NCBI RefSeq assembly: GCF_010015445.1
Contig: NC_053128.1
Coordinates: 12,684,184 to 12,748,183, forward strand
Reading direction: 5' to 3'
Source of the DNA: Perca fluviatilis
Taxonomy: Eukaryota > Chordata > Actinopteri > Perciformes > Percidae
Length of the DNA stretch: 64,000 nt
The position numbers were made by a program, and so were the translations under genes. The notes under the pieces are model-generated. The model worked only from the letters and a program-made list of their open reading frames with translations, was not told where the DNA came from and ran no database searches. This document shows, in pieces, positions 35,700-49,149 of this stretch (positions are counted from its first letter, which is position 1; every line of letters begins with the position of its first letter).

Positions 35700-36190
35700 A
35701 TTATAACCTTTATTTAACCAGGAGAAACCCACTGGAATTAAGAATCTCTTTTTCCAAGGGTGGCAGGGCCAAGACAGGCAGCAGCATATAAAAACATACA
35801 AACAAGAAACAGACGAGGACCTAGTTAATAGAACTGAAATAAAGCAAAGTAATTCACATTAATTTCAAAATAGCTTCAAATAGCAATTGTGTAACCGGAA
35901 TAAATGATTGAAAACACCGACATATTAAATAGTCGGCCTCCATTTCTTTCATTTTGTATTTAAAAGCAATTACCGAGATGCATTCATTTAGTCTCAACTC
36001 ATTCTGCAGTGTACTCCATGCAGAGGGGGCAAGTACACAAAAGCCTTTTTTCCCTGTTCAGTGCGCGCATTAGGGACAGAAAGCTAAATTATGTCCTGAG
36101 AATGCATGAGAAGCAATGCGTAAAGCAACTAGGTAGAAGAAAAATCGATGTACAGGAGGACAGAGAGGTGCAAGTTTTAAACACTTAAAA
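35700..36190 (-). mobile_element. LINE 3' terminal fragment
   Basis: On the minus strand it ends tttctcctggttaaataaag, with cagcagcatata and ggccaagacaggcag just before; this is a common 3' end of a fish non-LTR element (from memory). The upstream part gives scattered protein-like frames with many stops. The 5' limit is uncertain. Confidence 0.5.
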
Positions 36191-36199
36191 CTAAGGCAC

Positions 36200-36350
36200 T
36201 AAGGCTCTGTCCGGCGCTAAGCACCGCCCAAGACGATTGGGATTGGTTTAGTGAAATGCCAATAAACCAGAGCACGTTTTTCTCCCACCATGGAATGCTA
36301 GACAGACCCAGCTTCCGCAGCGCTGTGGAGGAAGGTCTGGCAAAGCCAGA
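36200..36350 (-). repeat. dispersed repeat family A, partial copy (inverted)
   Basis: Reverse complement of the first ~150 bp of the copies at 17798 and 40003: it contains aaaccagagcacgttttt and cagcgctgtggaggaaggtc. The remaining ~290 bp of the family are absent. Confidence 0.75.
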
Positions 36351-37809
36351 CTACTACTGGTGCTATTATTCAATCCTGGATAAAACCCACCTAATCTGTA
36401 TGTCCTCCCTCACTGGCGTGCTTGTTTATAACCATAAATATGTTCTGGCAATAACTTCCAGCAGGAAGTGCCCTTGTGTGTATTTTAATCATGCTTAACC
36501 CTTCATTACATCTTTAACGTGTGTGTGTTGCTGAAGTACAGCGTGCCACTATTTGGACTTGGAATGTATTGAGGTTTATGGTTTCAGTGCCCTTGTGGCT
36601 AAACACTACCTGCTACCATTAACTACCACTGGAATAACTGGAACACACACACACACAAACCCATACAGTATGTCCAATCATTTACCCACACAATGGCAGA
36701 CTGGACAAGGCCATGGGCAGACCCAGCCAAGGCCACAGGTTTTGCAGATTGCTTGTCATAACATCCCAAGCTCCTGTCTGGCTTCACACAGGATATCTTT
36801 GGGCAGGATTTTCGTCTCTCCAGTCTAACCAAATGATAGGCTGTAGTTGAGAAAAAAAACCATTTATTCAGATTTCACGTATCCCTAAGTTCCTTATAGC
36901 GTCTCTGAAATGCAGAGAGAATCCAGCCTTTGGTGGTTACATAAAAAAATAAATAAAAAAAGACAAATAGCTTTTTCTACATGAACACTCTACACAATTC
37001 ACACACTATTCAGTTATTCCACTTTAAGTTTCTTTATTTTGGTGCAGAATTTCAAATTTCAAACGCAAAATCAGATAAAATGGCGGCGTCATGGCCGGTC
37101 ACAACCAGATGAAAGGTTTCATCCACTTCATTACAAAGGCTGCTTTGCAAAATGTCGTTCATAGGAGCCACAAAGAAAAGAGTGCATTAAGAGCGCCGAC
37201 ACCAGTGGTGATTCACTTAGAAAAACATTTATTGTGACATTAGTCATAATGCACTTGTTCTTCATTATAAAACACATTAGTGTTCTCCTGGCAGATTGAG
37301 AGCCGGCCTGTCTGCTCGCCGAGAAAAGCTTATTGTTCTCAAGTCCACTAAAATGCAGCGGGAATATATTCACGGAGGTCTGGTGTCCGTAATGTACTTT
37401 TGCAAAGCTTTAATCTGACAGTGAAAAAAGAGGCTCAAAACCGAAAAGAGGGGTGAGAAACTGTGAGAGGAAGGCTACAGGGACAGACGATTCAAAAGCA
37501 AAAATATGGAACCAATTTCCACATCTTTATTGGCTCAGCAGTAGTGGCAGCCTCTTTGCTTGATGTGTTACGGTAACCTGTTGACTCAGTTTTTGTTTGG
37601 TTTTTAATACAGGACAGTTGAAAGATAAGGAAGCCAAGCTATATATAATGGTTCATAATGTTTTTTTTTAAATATATTCACAGAACAGAAATCCATATAA
37701 ATTTAGATTTTTAAGCTGAAACGATTGAAAATTGAAGAGAATGCAAGCAAGCAATTTGATTTCAGCAATCTTTCTGAAGGTAGGCTATAAGTGTAGCACG
37801 TGTGTGTTT

Positions 37810-37810
<1 letters not shown>
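36351..37810. other. flanking sequence; possible conserved block 37085-37385
   Basis: No exon or repeat boundary supported. Bases 37085-37385 are free of simple repeat and of mixed composition; whether they are conserved cannot be judged here. Confidence 0.4.
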
Positions 37811-37811
<1 letters not shown>

Positions 37812-37855
<44 letters not shown>

Positions 37856-38685
37856 TCATGTGTGAGTATCAAAGGGCAGGCTACGGTGTTAGCTGGATGT
37901 GGATGGAATGTGACACGACTAACCGCTGCGTGCTGCGGGACACAAATACCACCGACGTCACCTGCGAGAGGACCTTTTCTCCCCCGTCTGCAGACTCACA
38001 CACACACACACACACGCGCGGTCACGCGGAAACGCACATATATGGCACACACACGCTGCAGTGAGATCACACAGAAACAATCTGAAAGCTGTGGAGAGCC
38101 CTCGGTCAGAACTGTGCTGCTGTTGATTGTGCGGTTACTTTGAAGGGCAATTTCATCTGGCTGACGGAAACGTGTGTGTGTGTGTGCGAGTGTGTATTTT
38201 TTCAACACCGTGGGGTCAGTCACCTGGGGTATTAGGGAATTTTCTATCAAAATATTCCTGTGTAATTGTAGAACTCTTCACACAGAGCGGTACGTGCGCA
38301 TGTGTGCCCGCGTTCATTCATGTATGCGTTCATTTTATCTGCATAACATGCAAGTGCATGTCTGTGAGGCTGTATGGGTTCTCCGTGTATGCGCATGCAT
38401 GTATGCATATATATGTGTGCTTATATGTGTGTCGCAGGTTGGCATGACGCCAAAGTGAATAGAGGCCTTGTCAGTGTTTTAAAGGCCTTCTTGGATCTGA
38501 CATGTGCAGGCATATAGGCATGCCAATGAGGTGTGTGTGTGTGTGTGTGTGTGTGAGTGTGAGTTTGAGTGTGAGTGAGTGAGTGAGTGAGAGAGAGAGA
38601 GAGAGAGAGAGAGTAAGAGTGTGTTTGCATTTACTGCAGAGAGATGAAGGAAGCCAGTTCATCATCTACAAGCCCTATTGTCCAC

Positions 38686-38729
<44 letters not shown>

Positions 38730-38730
38730 T
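37812..38730. repeat. microsatellite cluster
   Basis: (GT)n 37814-37852, short (CA)n 37997-38014, (GT)n 38168-38186, (GT)n 38531-38556, gtga/ga-rich 38557-38613, (GT)n 38687-38727. Unique spacers lie between. The Cys/Val and His/Thr ORFs here are artefacts. Confidence 0.93.
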
Positions 38731-40000
38731 ATGCTGAGAGAGAAGAGGCAGATGTTATGAATTTCTAGGAAGACAGTCATTTGATATTTCAGTTCAGAGA
38801 AAAGAGCACCTATATTCGCGTACTCTTTTTCAAAATAGGGCGCTATAACAACATTAATAAAAGTTTGTTCTTTGAAAAAAAAAAATGTCTTTGATGTGCT
38901 GCTCACAAATATAGTATTGAGAGAGCACTGCCCATCATCTCCCCTCAGACCATTATGTGTGATAATAAAAAAATAAAAATCACGAAATGTGCACACCTCC
39001 AGGAGCGAGATACCTATACTTAACTGTGACTGTGACCTTTTATTTCATTTCAAACAGATGAATCCATTTCAAGATTCCACTCTGACCAGTGAGCTAAATG
39101 AATTCTATAAAACATGCAAGACCCAAGATTCATTTCGTCATTAGTTTAATTTTTAAATATTCTTCTTAAAGTTTGTATTATATTCTGGATTTAATAGGTG
39201 GGGTAGTTTTAAATGGATCTGTACTTTTTTTGTGGCGACGTAGATAGAGCACGGTTGTCGTTACACCAGAACAGTGATCATTTTATTGGATGCAAAAAAG
39301 AATATTTCTGTTTGTGCCTGTTTACTAATTTCATCTCTGGCTGTAAAAGCACTTATGCCAAAACAGGCAGGGAAGCGCATTAGCGCAGTGTGCCAAAACA
39401 AATCAGATGTCAGTGCAAAAAAAACAAAAAAACTGAATATTTTGCATGAAAAACAGTTTGTGACTCCGCCTGCTCAGAGTCAGAATAATCTTATGTAATC
39501 TTGGCACAGATGCAGGTGTTCTCTTAGAATTACTGGGGCTTTCAATCACATCATGCTTCAATTTAATATCAATTCTTGAACCATAGGAAATGTTTGCCTG
39601 CAACAGAATGAACGCAATTTCATTGGAAATAAGGTAATAAACTATGACACAGTCTGTAGTGGGGCGAGGCTGAGAGGTCATTTTTCCAATATCTGCCATC
39701 CAAAAGTGTTTGTAGAATATATGAAAGCTTTCCCTTTTCGTTGATTGCATTCCCGTGGTGGTCTGATGGAGGCAGAAATGGTACCCTCCGTCTGCAACGT
39801 TTAATTAAAGGGATGAAAAATAGGTGAGGGGATTTCTTCACGGTGCTTTTATGCACAGCAACTACTATTAACTAGTTAGCCGTTACCATAGTAAGGTATT
39901 CCATAAAGGTTAGCTGAAATAAAACCAAGCAGTAAAGTTCATCTGGATTCTTTCATTATGAAACCGTCAGTGGCTCAGGTTACCGCTTAACTGGTCTCGC
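38731..40000. other. unique sequence, nothing recognised
   Basis: No supported feature apart from short A runs. Confidence 0.45.
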
Positions 40001-40002
40001 AT

Positions 40003-40467
40003 TGCCAGACCTTCCTCCACAGCGCTGCGGAGCAGGGTCTGGCGAGTCCACACGGCATTCCGGGATGGGAGTAAAACGTGCTCTGGTTTATCGCCATTTT
40101 ATTGGCAACCAATCACAACCGTCTTGGGCGGGGCTTAGTGCCGGACGGAGCCTCAGCCTCAGCCGCTGCAAAATAGCCTCGGGAAGGAACTTGTTTTGGT
40201 GGAACGTGTGTACGTTCAAAGGTTGTTTTAGTCGTGCGACAGAAAACTCAGATTGGACAGATAGTCTAGCTAGCTGTCTGGATTTACCCTGCAGAGATCT
40301 GAGGAGCAGTTAACCGTAGTCCTCAGAAATCCACCGGAGTTTAAAAATCCTAACACAAAGGAAGCGGAAGGTAACAGGGACATCCGGATGAAAAGAGGGA
40401 CATCCGGCTGAATTTCTCGGCGGCACCAGAGCAATCCCGGTAGTGGAAAGTCGTGGGTATAAACTAC
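40003..40467 (+). repeat. dispersed repeat family A, copy 2 (plus orientation)
   Basis: Nearly full-length partner of 17798-18235 with the same landmarks. It differs by small duplications, such as cctcagcctcagcc near 40150 and an extra gggacatccgg repeat near 40378-40405. It ends at about 40467, where the SINE begins. Confidence 0.8.
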
Positions 40468-40474
40468 CACTTAA

Positions 40475-40672
40475 GTGTGGCTGGTTGGCTCAGTTGGTAG
40501 AGCGAGCGCACGTATGCAGAGGTTTGTTCCTCAACGCAGAAGGTCCAGGGTTCGAATCCAACCTGTGACGGTTTTCTTGCATGTCTTCCCCCCTCTCTCT
40601 CCCCTTTCATATCTCAGCTTTCCTATCCAATAAAGGCAGAAATGCCCCCCAAAAAGACAAAACAAAAAAAAC
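40475..40672 (+). mobile_element. tRNA-derived SINE with target duplication
   Basis: The head has tggctcagttggtagagcg (A box) and gggttcgaatccaac (B box). The body is cccctctctctcccctttca-type sequence with tcagctttcctatcc, and the tail is aataaaggcagaaatgcccc followed by A-rich sequence. Flanking ctaccacttaa (40464-40474) and ctaccgcttaa (40673-40683) differ at one base, showing retroposition. Too diverged around the anticodon arm to be a working tRNA gene. Confidence 0.88.
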
Positions 40673-40683
40673 CTACCGCTTAA

Positions 40684-41726
40684 TTGATTGGCCGTGATTG
40701 ACACCAACCCAAACCACAGCTAATTCAGTAATTTATTGTACACTAAATGACAGATAGTAATAATCCAGTGGCCATGATCATACTCCAGTGAGCCACTAAA
40801 TGCCACCATTTGCGTGTGCCCCTTGATTAGTAATAACGGGTGTTTTGGTGTCACTGAATGGTTTACGATTGTAAAATTGTATTAAAATCAAATAACATCA
40901 CAATATCTATCTAAAATGGATATTGATATATTGTCATTATGTACCTTTTTTTAATCTGATGTTTATTTCCAGTGAAAAGAGATACAAATGTACGTTACTT
41001 TATGCTATACTAACGATTTCATCCTTCACCACAGCGTGTGCTTGTTCGTGGATGCGAGTGTGGCTACATGCATGTGTGTTCTTGTGTGCGTGGCTGTGTA
41101 TTTATGCATCTATATATAAATGACACGGTGGTTTTAAATGTTTCTCATCAACAGGTCCAGTTCGTGCCCCTGTATCACTTACTTACTACAGAAAGAGAGA
41201 CAGAAAGAGAAGAGGTACGGAGATGGAATGGCAACAAAAAAAAAAAAAAAAGGAGTCAAGAGAAAAAAAAAAAAAAAAAAATGATGGAGAATGGAGCTAG
41301 ACTGAAAGACAACCGGGAGGAGATAAGTGCAAAAGTGGAGTTAATCCACCGATGAGAGAGGGAAGAATGAGGGGGCCAGCGTTGAGGACCAGAGAATTGT
41401 AAAATAGCAGAGAGGGCAGGGAAAACGCGGTGTGAAGAAAGCTGCAGGAAAGACGTGAAAAAAGAAAGGGAGCATGGGAAAGAAGCAAAGCGGGGTCGGG
41501 AGAAAAGGGAGGAGTGTTTGAGAGAGCTTTATGTAGCGCTCGGGTGATGAAATCATGAATGACCCCCTGCTGTGGACAGCTCTTTGAGGGTGCGTCCCCA
41601 CTCCCACTCACACCAAAACAGATTTGCAGACAAACAAACACAAAGGCACAGAAGTAGGCTAAAACACACAGACTTCACATTCACACAACTGCATACATCT
41701 TGACCTTTTTGTGCGCATTAGTCAGA

Positions 41727-41763
<37 letters not shown>

Positions 41764-42235
41764 CAAATCCCATATCAACCGCCATCTGAGCTCCCATACG
41801 GTTCTCTCCTTCCCCTTTGCTTTTTTCTCCTCTCCATGGCTCCTCACACTAAACATAGGGTGACAGGCCGTGGCCAGAGAGGGAACAGATCAACACAGAA
41901 GGAAAGAAAGAGGCCAAGAGGGATCGGGATAAAGATTAAAGAGATTTTAGATAGAGAAATATAGAGGCCAAAAGCTCGAGCTACATTTTGGTTTAAAGAA
42001 ATTTCCCATACATTGTCTAATTTAGTATTTATACTGAGCGAACCCGAAATGACCAATGTCCAAATGTTACTGCGGGTACACTCCAAAAGTACAGTATGGG
42101 GGCACACAAAACCCATATGTGAACGTAAGTAGGAAGGATTTCCTCAAGATTTTGGCCGCTGATGTCGGGCGATAAGGCCTCGGTCACAGCTGGCGTTCCA
42201 ATTCATCGTAAAGGTGTTAGATGGGGCTGAGGTCA
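40684..42235. other. flanking sequence with A-rich and CA tracts
   Basis: A runs at 41237-41251 and 41264-41281, purine-rich to about 41520, (CA)n at 41730-41761. No gene supported. Confidence 0.5.
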
Positions 42236-42243
42236 AGTCGTTT

Positions 42244-42488
42244 GGTAACACTTTACTTGAAGGTATCTACATGAGAGTGACGTAACACTGTCATGAACAC
42301 ATGACACAGTCATGACACATGAACCCTAACTCTAACTCTAACCATAACTTGTCATGACCAAAAACAAATGACAGTCACTAAAAGAAGCGTTATGTCATTA
42401 ACGTTTATGACTTGTTTATAATGTTCATGACACGTTCATGACAGTGTCATGTCGCTCTTATGTAGATACCTTCAAGTAAAGTGGAACC
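42244..42488. mobile_element. hAT-like palindromic MITE
   Basis: The ends ggtaacactttacttgaagg and ccttcaagtaaagtggaacc pair through gtatctacat. Flanking 8-mers agtcgttt (42236-42243) and agttgttt (42489-42496) differ at one base. The interior is rich in catgaca/tgtcatga motifs and includes aaccctaactctaactctaa, a telomere-like phrase that belongs to the element. Confidence 0.85.
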
Positions 42489-42496
42489 AGTTGTTT

Positions 42497-42781
42497 TAAC
42501 ACCAAACTGGGAAAACCATTTCTTTAGCGGCACAGAAGCATTAAACAGTGAAAGGCCTTCCCCAAACTGTTGCCTCAAACTTATTAAGTCCAGCCTAAAC
42601 TGCTTTATCGCTGTACTTTGCACTTCAGGGAACCATTTTGTTATGAGATGCATTTTTCCTATTATAAGGAGAACAAGCTAACTGTAGACGCGGTAACATC
42701 CAAGATACATCCACAGCAGCTGTGATGGAGTTGATCATTTTACACTCACTTTCAACAATAATACAGAGATAAATCTATCAT

Positions 42782-42815
<34 letters not shown>

Positions 42816-43247
42816 CCAATTTCCCCACTGACAACGCAGCTGCAGCCACATCTTGCTTTTTCAATAAGAGACTCCCTTTTTCTGTAGGGGGGGGGACGAC
42901 TGCTCGTCTTATTGCTCGCCCTGCCTAAATATAAAAAAACAAAAACACGGAATGGAATACATTTTCTGAGGGTTGTGGAGAGGCATTCTGGGAAGCTTAG
43001 GAAAGCAGTAGACAAACTAGAAGTAGATGGAGCAGGGTGAGGAAGAGTGTGTGAACAGAAAAGTCTGCCCATTCTGATGAGAGGTACTCTGCTCAGCTAA
43101 GTGCCCAGCGCATTACTTCACTGCCACGCCGATTCGGGTCCGGCCAACAAACGCTATAATAAATTACAGACTGAATCAGAGGTCAAATTAGAGAGGAGCG
43201 AGGGAGGAAGAGGAGGAGCGGGAGAGTGATGCGCTGTCAGAGGATGA

Positions 43248-43323
<76 letters not shown>

Positions 43324-44420
43324 GATGTCCCTCTGATGCATCATGGGAGACTACACGCAAAGCTGATAAATGCAGTGTTTTTCACAGACAGCAGCATCTG
43401 ACTTCATGGCCTGCTACATCTTTTTTTAAGCGTGATTAGGATATGTGATGTCTTGACAGGCGGTATCATCTATGACAGTGTTCTGCAGCTGCGTGGCGTT
43501 CAAACAGGGCTCCTTTTGATGTTGCAAATTGTTAGTTTTAATGAGTTTCAAAAGAGACTTGACATAAATCCAAACAGCATCCACCAGTCTCGTCTGAGCT
43601 TGTGGGCTGCCAAGCATATGTTGACAGCAACCTCTTCCCTTTGGAATAAGTACACAGTCACAAGTGGAAAAGTTCAGTTTCATCCCCAAATATTTTCCAT
43701 TTCCAAGCACATCATATGCCAATTTACTTAAAATAATATATTATAACTTATATGTAACTTATATGTAGCATCCGTAATGCGATTTAGTTTGTCTTTTTTT
43801 GTGTGTGTTGGTTAAACCTTTTCATATACTCTCCATGCAGTAAAACCAAACCAATTGAACGCAGCAGATGTAGAAGATGGCACTATAAAAACAATATATG
43901 AACAAGGTTTTATGTTCTGAAAACAACGGCAGTGTTTTTCCAAATTCAATCCAGCAAATGATTTCTGTGTGATCACAGATGGGGGGAAAAAAATGTACAA
44001 ATTCATGAAAAGTGGCAAGGCAAATTGGGATGAAGGTAATAAAAGTGAACCATTAATGTGGGGCTTATAGTATGAGCAAAGCATTGTTGCCTTAAACCTC
44101 TCAAATCCTCTTATCGGACACAGACAGAGGACCAAACTGCTCTTCATGATGTACAAACAACAGCTCGCCGGGTTAAAAAACAGCTATAATAAACTGTCGC
44201 GGGTAAGTTTAGTGAGCTTTTTTTATTTTTATATCTCGTTCTCAGGCTTACCGGAGATATTTCAGTCTATTTGTATTCACCTTATTTTCCTGCAGGGTCA
44301 AATGTCCCTTTAAGAGGCTATACATCTTTGGATTTGTTGTTGTTGTTTTAAAAAGTAATCTCAGTCCACAGTGAGACTTAGCATCCAGTGATGTAAGGAG
44401 TCCATACTCAACTTCACATG
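42497..44420. other. flanking sequence with GA tracts
   Basis: (GA)n at 42785-42812 and an interrupted (GA)n at 43249-43325. ORFs on both strands at 43426-43731 overlap exactly opposite each other and are most likely chance. No gene supported. Confidence 0.5.
43249..43325. repeat. interrupted (GA)n microsatellite
   Basis: About 77 bp of GA with two GC interruptions and one AA; the strand is almost entirely purine. Confidence 0.96.
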
Positions 44421-44445
44421 AAGCAGACTGATCTCATGAAGTGGT

Positions 44446-44773
44446 GTGTGTATGACACGCCAATTCGTATGCCATTATTGGCGTGTTATCAGGGCGCATA
44501 TTCGCTTTTTAGTGTTTATCAACGCCTTTTGGCCTCCATTGACTTACATTACCTTGCGATTGCGTGTGAATTGACGCCGTAGTGAGTAGTATGAATGGGC
44601 GAAAATTCGTGTAGGGCGGGTGGTCGGGGTGGAGGATGGGTCAAACACAGGACTTACACCCAGGAGACCAGGGATCGTGTCCCGCGTGTCACGTTTCCTA
44701 AACTCAACTTTCTCACTTGTAGAAAGTGGCGTGCATGTTTACGTCCACTGTTTACAGCGTAGACATACACGCT

Positions 44774-44846
<73 letters not shown>

Positions 44847-44905
44847 TAGATAACACGCCACTTGGCTTAAGAAAGTGGGCGCGTATGATGTCATGTTGCA
44901 TGAAG
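44446..44905 (+). repeat. dispersed repeat with tRNA-like segment and an (AT)n tract
   Basis: Starts near tatgacacgccaattcgtat. At 44622-44688, ggtcggggtggaggatgggt and the acttacac and gggatcgtgtccc blocks resemble the tRNA-like segments at 1876-1928 and 14504-14568, here in plus orientation. It continues past the AT tract to ataacacgccacttggc. Confidence 0.5.
44778..44840. repeat. (AT)n microsatellite
   Basis: 63 bp of uninterrupted alternating AT. Confidence 0.97.
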
Positions 44906-45403
44906 AGAATAACCTCCATTACTGATTAATAATAACACAACTTTATTATAACGGCCAAGCAAATTCACTCTGTCTAAATATCAGACAGTCACACACATAC
45001 TTAAGGAAAGTAATTTCAAAGTCAGCCTAAACAAACTCCACCTGCCATTAAACACCTTTAACCCAACTGCCAGGTTTCCTTTACTGTGCTTATATTGCTT
45101 ACCTGCCATTAAAAAGTTAAAAAGTTGATAATTCAGTTAGTTTAAGCGTCTTTGAGGCTGTGGTATTTCGGGAATTCAAAGGATATGCTTCCAGCTTTGC
45201 TCATTATTTGGACCTGATGACGGTAAACAAATTACTGTGGCGCCATTTCAAGGTGTCTGAACCTTGATTACATTTTTAATAAACTCCCTGACATGCATGA
45301 CTATGAATGTGTGCGTGTGTGTTTACGCGCACATATCACCCACTAGGAAAAGCATTTTATGTGTGCTGGTGTGCTTCTCTGCTTTCGCTAAAGGATAATT
45401 TGT

Positions 45404-45438
<35 letters not shown>

Positions 45439-46280
45439 GTCAGGCACAGCAACACAGACACGGTATGTGCGCATACACGCAAACACACACATGGAGGGCC
45501 AGATGCTACATTGGCCGTATCTGGTGAACTCTGAGACATGTTGATACTGAAGCTTCTAATGGCCATCATTAATCACATGATACTAAATTACTTTAGAGAT
45601 AGAGTGTGGGGGGGGAGAGGGATAGGAAATAAAAAGGGAAATATGATAGAAGACCAAGGAGAGTGAAAACGAGTCTACGAAAGAGACCGAAAGTAAGAGG
45701 CATGAGAGGGCAGAAGACCAGATTCGGGGATCAATAAGTGATAATGATAATGATTTTACAGAACACGCACACATCCACACACACCACCCCTTTATTTATT
45801 ACACATTTCGACTTGCTCGCATCAGCACTGGTGGTGCATTAAAGGACAGCAAAACAAAATAGAGGCGGGTGATTCTGCCTTATAATAATATTATGCTATC
45901 CTTTTGCAATAACAATATTCATCATATAAAAAAGCTGGCAAAATATGAATTATTAATTCCGGCAACATAGAACCAAATCTGTGCAAAATACTATTTTGTT
46001 ATATTGTTGTTGTTTTTTTTTTTTGTTGTTTTTTCTCTTACCTTTTTCTTGCACTGCTTACTACAGTTTGAAGAGCTCACCTTTCTATTACCACTTTTAC
46101 ACTACTCAGGTTTTGATTGCGCTTTCAGTCATGCTTGTTGCTGCGTTATCATAATCACAACGTAAATTACCCAATAAGACACACTATTGTTAATATCTCA
46201 TTAACCAGCCTGCTATGTTGATTTGAATGGGAATGCCTCTTCTGGTTTCATTCTATTTCTACGGATTATTACACACTCAT
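44906..46280. other. flanking sequence, nothing recognised
   Basis: (CA)n at 45410-45434 and a T run at 46012-46024; no gene supported. Confidence 0.45.
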
Positions 46281-46284
46281 AACT

Positions 46285-46455
46285 TAGAACAGAATAAAAC
46301 AGAATTGAATAGAACAAATTATAACTTGAATGTAATATAATAAGAATAACATTGAATATAATAGAAACAGAACAAAAGAGGACAAAAGAGGACAAAACAG
46401 AACCAAACAGAACAGTATAGAACAGAGCCGAATAGAACAGAACAGAATAAAAGAG
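46285..46455. repeat. degenerate agaac/agaat minisatellite
   Basis: Repeated gaacagaataaaacagaat-type units of 5 and 10 bp (for example gaacagaata, gaaccaaacagaacagtata). It explains the FYSVLFYS-type minus-strand ORFs. Confidence 0.85.
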
Positions 46456-46681
46456 CGTCACAAGTGTGAGATTGTCTGCCCTTCCTCCGGCCTGTGGTTG
46501 GCTGTTTGTGTGGCGAGACCAAAGGCAGCACCCATACCATTAGCTCTGCAGACGTACGAACACATCCCGTTTAAGAACAACACCGAAGCAAAACACTTTA
46601 GCCTTGAACGTGACCCAAAAACCAAAACGCACGCATCAGCAATGCTGCCATCAGAATGAGTAGCTTCACTGTGTGTGCGCG

Positions 46682-46685
<4 letters not shown>

Positions 46686-46730
<45 letters not shown>
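46686..46730. repeat. (GT)n microsatellite
   Basis: About 22 GT units. Confidence 0.97.
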
Positions 46731-46738
<8 letters not shown>

Positions 46739-46971
46739 AGTGTGCGTTTGTGTTTGTGAGCACATCACATAACCACAGTGTGAAGGGTAAATGGCTGGTT
46801 CTGATACTGCCAAGGGAAATTCCCCGGTCAGGTTATACACAGATCAATTTTCATGTGGGTTTAGGGTTAGTCAGACGTTGCTATGCATTTATCATTGCTT
46901 GTGCCTAACTACACACACAAATATGCGCATAACCACACAAACAACACACCCGAATATAAGCATCCAGTAGC

Positions 46972-46976
46972 GCGCG

Positions 46977-47007
<31 letters not shown>

Positions 47008-47008
47008 A
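46972..47008. repeat. (CG)n(CA)n compound tract
   Basis: Alternating CG (about 14 bp) runs directly into (CA)n. Alternating purine-pyrimidine of this kind favours Z-DNA. Confidence 0.95.
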
Positions 47009-49130
47009 ACAAATTAAAAGGATTACTTTCACCATGACAGTCATTGCATGTTGTGTCATTGAAAACTGTTATCTGTTGGCCTTGTACTTTTTAAAAGAAA
47101 TCAATAAGCTAAGTAAACTAAGGACAAAAACTCAACCTTTAAATTCTCCGACTTAAAGACATTACTAAGTGTATAGCATTTGTTAAGTGCAAGTAACGAT
47201 TAATCCTATACGTTGGCAGCCACCTGCTTTACATTTTGCATTAGCATTTCCCACATTTAGCAGGCGCTTACAAACAGAGTGCCTTGCAATGAGCGTGCTG
47301 TAACATAGAGGCCAGGTAGGTAAGATGTCTTTCCTTTGAAGACCAAAGCAAGGTCAGGTGCAGTGAGGAATGGATGGTAGGGGAAAAGAACGTGAAGGGA
47401 TTCTTCAAGGGGCTGCGTTTTCTTTTTTCACAATGGGAAGACACGGAGTGACTGTCAGTCTGAGTGGAGCAAGAGGGCCGCTCCCCCCAATGGAGAGCAG
47501 AAACTGAGAAGAGGTGGAACAATGACCACAATCGCTACAAGGAAGGGAGACACAGATACAAGTGTACAGCTTTGATGCGCTACACTGGTAGAACTCAGAA
47601 AGCTTGTATGCCTTAACCGAGGCTTTCAATTTGACAGCCGCCATCGATTGGAGGGAGGGGAGGTTGATGACATGGCAACATTTGGGAGCAAATGGTCATC
47701 GTGGGGCAACCATGGGGTGGAATTTACAATATAAACTTCCTCTGGAAACACTGCCTTCATATAAGGCATTCAAGCATCCCATGTAAACCATCTCTCTCAT
47801 GTCTCTCAGGTCCTGTTTTGTTGTGCTATATGTGATTGCTGTGAATTAATGATGTCTCTTCTTATGCAACTACGTGATGCCTATCTTACGCTGCCATTTT
47901 GGCCGGGTGTCTTTTGTAAAAGAGATGTTGTATTTCTGGTTGAATATGAATTAAGAAAATAAATAAATGGACAGTAAGAGAGCTGGATACATTGTGGCAA
48001 GTTGGCGCAGTAGCCAACTGCGCAAAACCAAAACCAAACCTTGGGGTCCAAAATTTTTCAAATAGACCAAATATATAAAATGTGTCTGTGAAAATGTTGA
48101 AAGGAAACTTTTTTTGGGGGCCAAGAGCTACATGTTGTGGGCTGCACAAGGAGGATGCAAAACTAGTAGAGGTCCAACATGGGTTAGCAAGTTTTTTGGC
48201 AAGTAATATAATTTACAATTTTAGAAAATAGTAAGCAGTTCTCAGAATACATTCATGGATACATTTGGGATGAGTGCAAGGGATGAAGAAAGCTCAGTGG
48301 AGTGGCAGTTATTCAGGACCGATTTAAGATGTATTTATTTATGAGGACAAGGCACATTCATCAACATTTCTGTAAATGTGCCAGTGTTGGCCAGCCGGCT
48401 AATTTTCAACAGAAAAAAATCTCTCTTACAAACTTTTGTTGCCCCACAAAGGTTGAAGGTTCAAAGTACACAAAGTGTTGTTCTTGGTTAAACTAAGCAC
48501 CCCCCAACTACATCGCCACTAATAATGTACATTTAAAGGAAAATATAACTGGACAGAATAATTGCTTTGTTCAATAAATGTCTGAATAGCCATTAAACCA
48601 AAAATCAAATGAATGATGGCATCCTACATCGCATTACCCTGGTGCCTTCAGTCTATGACACCAGTATGTAATCGAATAAACCATGTTCCATTTACCCATG
48701 AGGCCATTAATCCCAATTTAATGGTTTTGGGGTTGCATCTGAATTCACTTTCAATAGCACGTAAGACCTTCCACCTCTAAGGACAGAAGGGTAAGTAACG
48801 TTCCATGAAAGCTTGATCTGCACATGTGTTTCAAAAGCTGTACACATTGCCCTTGACACCGCTACAGCCTGCATTATGAATTTTATAATAGGCAACTGCC
48901 CGGCTTCCTATATCCAAAGGATTTCTGATGGTATGAAAATTTGTTGTCATGTAGAAACCTCAAATGAATAATTCATCTTTTCTTCAAACCAAAATGGACA
49001 GCAGACATTGTCTCCCCAAGGAAATGTGTCTCGAGCCTGGAAACGAGTTAGACCGTTAAAATTGAATTCTGTAATGACACTAGCGGTCAGATCTAATATG
49101 CTGCTCTAATACCTTTTCTAAAAGGACGCT
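47009..49130. other. unique sequence; possible conserved block 48820-49060
   Basis: No exon or repeat boundary supported. Bases 48820-49060 are free of simple repeat and of mixed composition. Confidence 0.4.
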
Positions 49131-49149
49131 AGAGGTGTTTGACTTTAGC

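Noticed and set aside
40475..40560. Functional tRNA gene
   Set aside because: A and B boxes are present, but the sequence continues into a SINE body with target duplications and the cloverleaf is poor.
42300..42360. Telomere-like phrase (aaccctaactctaactctaa)
   Set aside because: It is short, degenerate and internal to a palindromic MITE, so it is not an interstitial telomere.
43426..43731. Opposed ~98-residue ORFs on both strands
   Set aside because: Neither shows a domain, splice sites or biased codon use; open frames on both strands over the same bases suggest chance.
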